NCBI GenBank assembly: GCA_017467745.1
Contig: JAFUKV010000130.1
Location: 1 to 12,783 of the forward strand
Direction: 5' to 3'
Origin: Bacteroidaceae bacterium
Lineage (GTDB): Bacteria; Bacteroidota; Bacteroidia; Bacteroidales; CHK158-818
Length of the DNA stretch: 12,783 bases
In this document: positions 11,908-12,783 of the stretch, in pieces
How positions within the stretch are numbered: the stretch's first letter is position 1
Layout of the letters: the number at the start of each line of letters is the position of its first letter
Made by a program: the position numbers and the translations under genes
Notes under the pieces: model-generated
What the model was told of the DNA's origin: nothing
What the model saw: only the letters and a program-made list of their open reading frames with translations
The model's database searches: none

Positions 11908-12783
11908 ATGAAAAAGAAAATCGCATTTTTTTGCATGCTGTGTTTTCCGTCGTTTCTCTATGCGGCGGACGAAGCCCGACTATTACGTTTTCCGTCTACC
12001 AACGGAAATGAAATAGTATTCTCCTATGCCGGAGACTTATACAAAGTTGACGTTAAAGGCGGCGAGGCCAAACGCCTAACATCACATGTCGGATATGAAA
12101 TGTTTCCGAAGTTCTCTCCCGACGGGCGTACCATAGCCTTTACGGGACAGTATGACGGTAACACGGAAGTATTTACTATCCCGCCGGAAGGCGGCGAGCC
12201 TTTACGAATTACATATACTGCAACTAATAGCCGAGATGATTTAGGCGACCGTATGGGGCCAAACAATATTGTTATGACATGGTCGCCCGACGGTTCACGC
12301 ATTGTATATCGCAACCGTATCAGCAGCAGTTTCACGGGAAAATTAAAATCCGTTTCCAAAGATGGCGGATTATCTGACGAAATACCTTTGCCAGAAGGAG
12401 GTTTTTGCAGCTATTCTCCGGATGGTAAACAATTGGCATATAACCGTGTATTTCGCGAATTCAGAACATGGAAATATTACAAAGGAGGTATGGCCGACGA
12501 TATTTGGGTTTACACACCTGAATCGGGAACGGTTGAAAATATTACGCAAAACGACGCGCAGGACATTATGCCGATGTGGATTGGCGATGAAATTTATTTC
12601 ATTTCCGACCGCGACCGGACAATGAATATATTCGCTTATAATACAAAAACAAAGCAAACATCAAAAGTAACGGATTTTAGAGAGTTCGATGTAAAATTCC
12701 CAAGCAGCAACGGCAATTATATCGTATTTGAAAACGGTGGATATATATACATATTAGATACCCGCACAAAAAAATCGGAGAAA
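11908..12783 (+). CDS. Tricorn-type S41 family protease, N-terminal part
   Basis: 292 codons are visible and the frame is open to the last base, so the gene continues beyond the window; full proteins of this kind are about 1,000-1,100 residues. A signal peptide (MKKKIAFF to about residue 20, ending LYAAD) exports it. The visible part is the N-terminal beta-propeller, with blade repeats of the TolB/WD40-like type: GDLYKVDVKGGEAKRLT, FSPDGRTIAFTGQYDGN, WSPDGSRIVYRNR, YSPDGKQLAYNR, DDIWVYTPESGTVENIT, IYFISDRDRTMNIFAY. The PDZ and S41 serine-protease domains expected in the family lie outside. Start choice: the ATG at 11908 precedes the charged-hydrophobic signal directly; an in-frame ATG at 11881 would add nine hydrophilic residues and is less likely. 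G+C is higher than in the neighbouring genes. Confidence 0.88.
   Translation, partial: MKKKIAFFCMLCFPSFLYAADEARLLRFPSTNGNEIVFSYAGDLYKVDVKGGEAKRLTSHVGYEMFPKFSPDGRTIAFTGQYDGNTEVFTIPPEGGEPLRITYTATNSRDDLGDRMGPNNIVMTWSPDGSRIVYRNRISSSFTGKLKSVSKDGGLSDEIPLPEGGFCSYSPDGKQLAYNRVFREFRTWKYYKGGMADDIWVYTPESGTVENITQNDAQDIMPMWIGDEIYFISDRDRTMNIFAYNTKTKQTSKVTDFREFDVKFPSSNGNYIVFENGGYIYILDTRTKKSEK

Noticed and set aside
12024..12657. Open frames on both strands inside the tricorn-type gene (for example 12362-12625 plus and 12370-12657 minus)
   Set aside because: They are shadows of the long frame from 11908, which has clear propeller repeats and runs to the window edge.
1..12783. CRISPR array, insertion sequence with transposase, phage genes, rRNA or tRNA genes
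   Set aside because: No regular direct repeats, transposase or integrase frames, phage proteins or RNA gene signatures were seen.

Overview
The window is about 12.8 kb of AT-rich chromosome from a member of the Bacteroidales (Bacteroidota). Evidence for this: an RNA polymerase omega subunit of the Bacteroides type next to bamD and a DUF4293 membrane gene; a BioG-type biotin operon; weak or absent Shine-Dalgarno sequences with A-rich leaders; and several exact matches to the Bacteroides -7 promoter element (TAnnTTTG). I cannot name the genus. All assignments come from reading protein and DNA patterns by eye; no search was run.

Layout. (1) 1-2484: the 3' part of a tightly packed biotin operon, bioF (partial)-bioG-bioC-bioD, in which genes abut or overlap. 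BioC and BioG open and close the methyl-ester route to pimeloyl-ACP, BioF condenses it with alanine, and BioD closes the ureido ring. bioA and bioB are not in view. (2) 2485-4763: a housekeeping block with its own promoter, bamD (outer-membrane assembly lipoprotein)-rpoZ, then a 569-bp gene-free gap rich in inverted repeats, then a DUF4293 four-helix membrane protein. (3) 4764-8804: three separately transcribed secreted or surface hydrolase genes: a PI-PLC-like phosphodiesterase, a DUF1680/GH127-type beta-L-arabinofuranosidase and a nucleoside-hydrolase-family lipoprotein. Hairpin terminators or AT-rich hairpins separate them. No SusC/SusD pair or sugar regulator is visible. (4) 8813-9580: a minus-strand YbjQ (DUF74) gene, preceded by a strongly structured leader or small-RNA segment (9195-9368) lying just downstream of a good two-box promoter. 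(5) 9581-11749: an ECF sigma factor, a short single-pass putative anti-sigma factor and an exported beta-strand-repeat (DUF4097-like) protein, arranged as an operon that looks like a compact envelope-signalling unit. (6) 11908-12783: the start of a tricorn-type/S41 protease, with its beta-propeller region open to the end of the window.

The most unusual part is 9158-9425. On the minus strand a TTTG-N20-TATATTTG promoter would start a transcript a few bases before a segment of about 174 nt whose two ends pair in a 13-position stem (12 pairs), continue into further collinear helices, and finish in a U-run, only 33 nt before the ybjQ start. It could be a free structured RNA (6S-like in shape) or a cis-acting leader of ybjQ. 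Second is the 3736-4304 gap, with a perfect 23-bp hairpin, further dyads and a GC-richer stretch that may be a decayed coding remnant.

Limits: promoters are motif calls. The -7 motif occurs by chance several times in 13 kb of such DNA, so only the one with a correctly spaced -33 box is well supported. RNA folds were made by hand without energy calculation.
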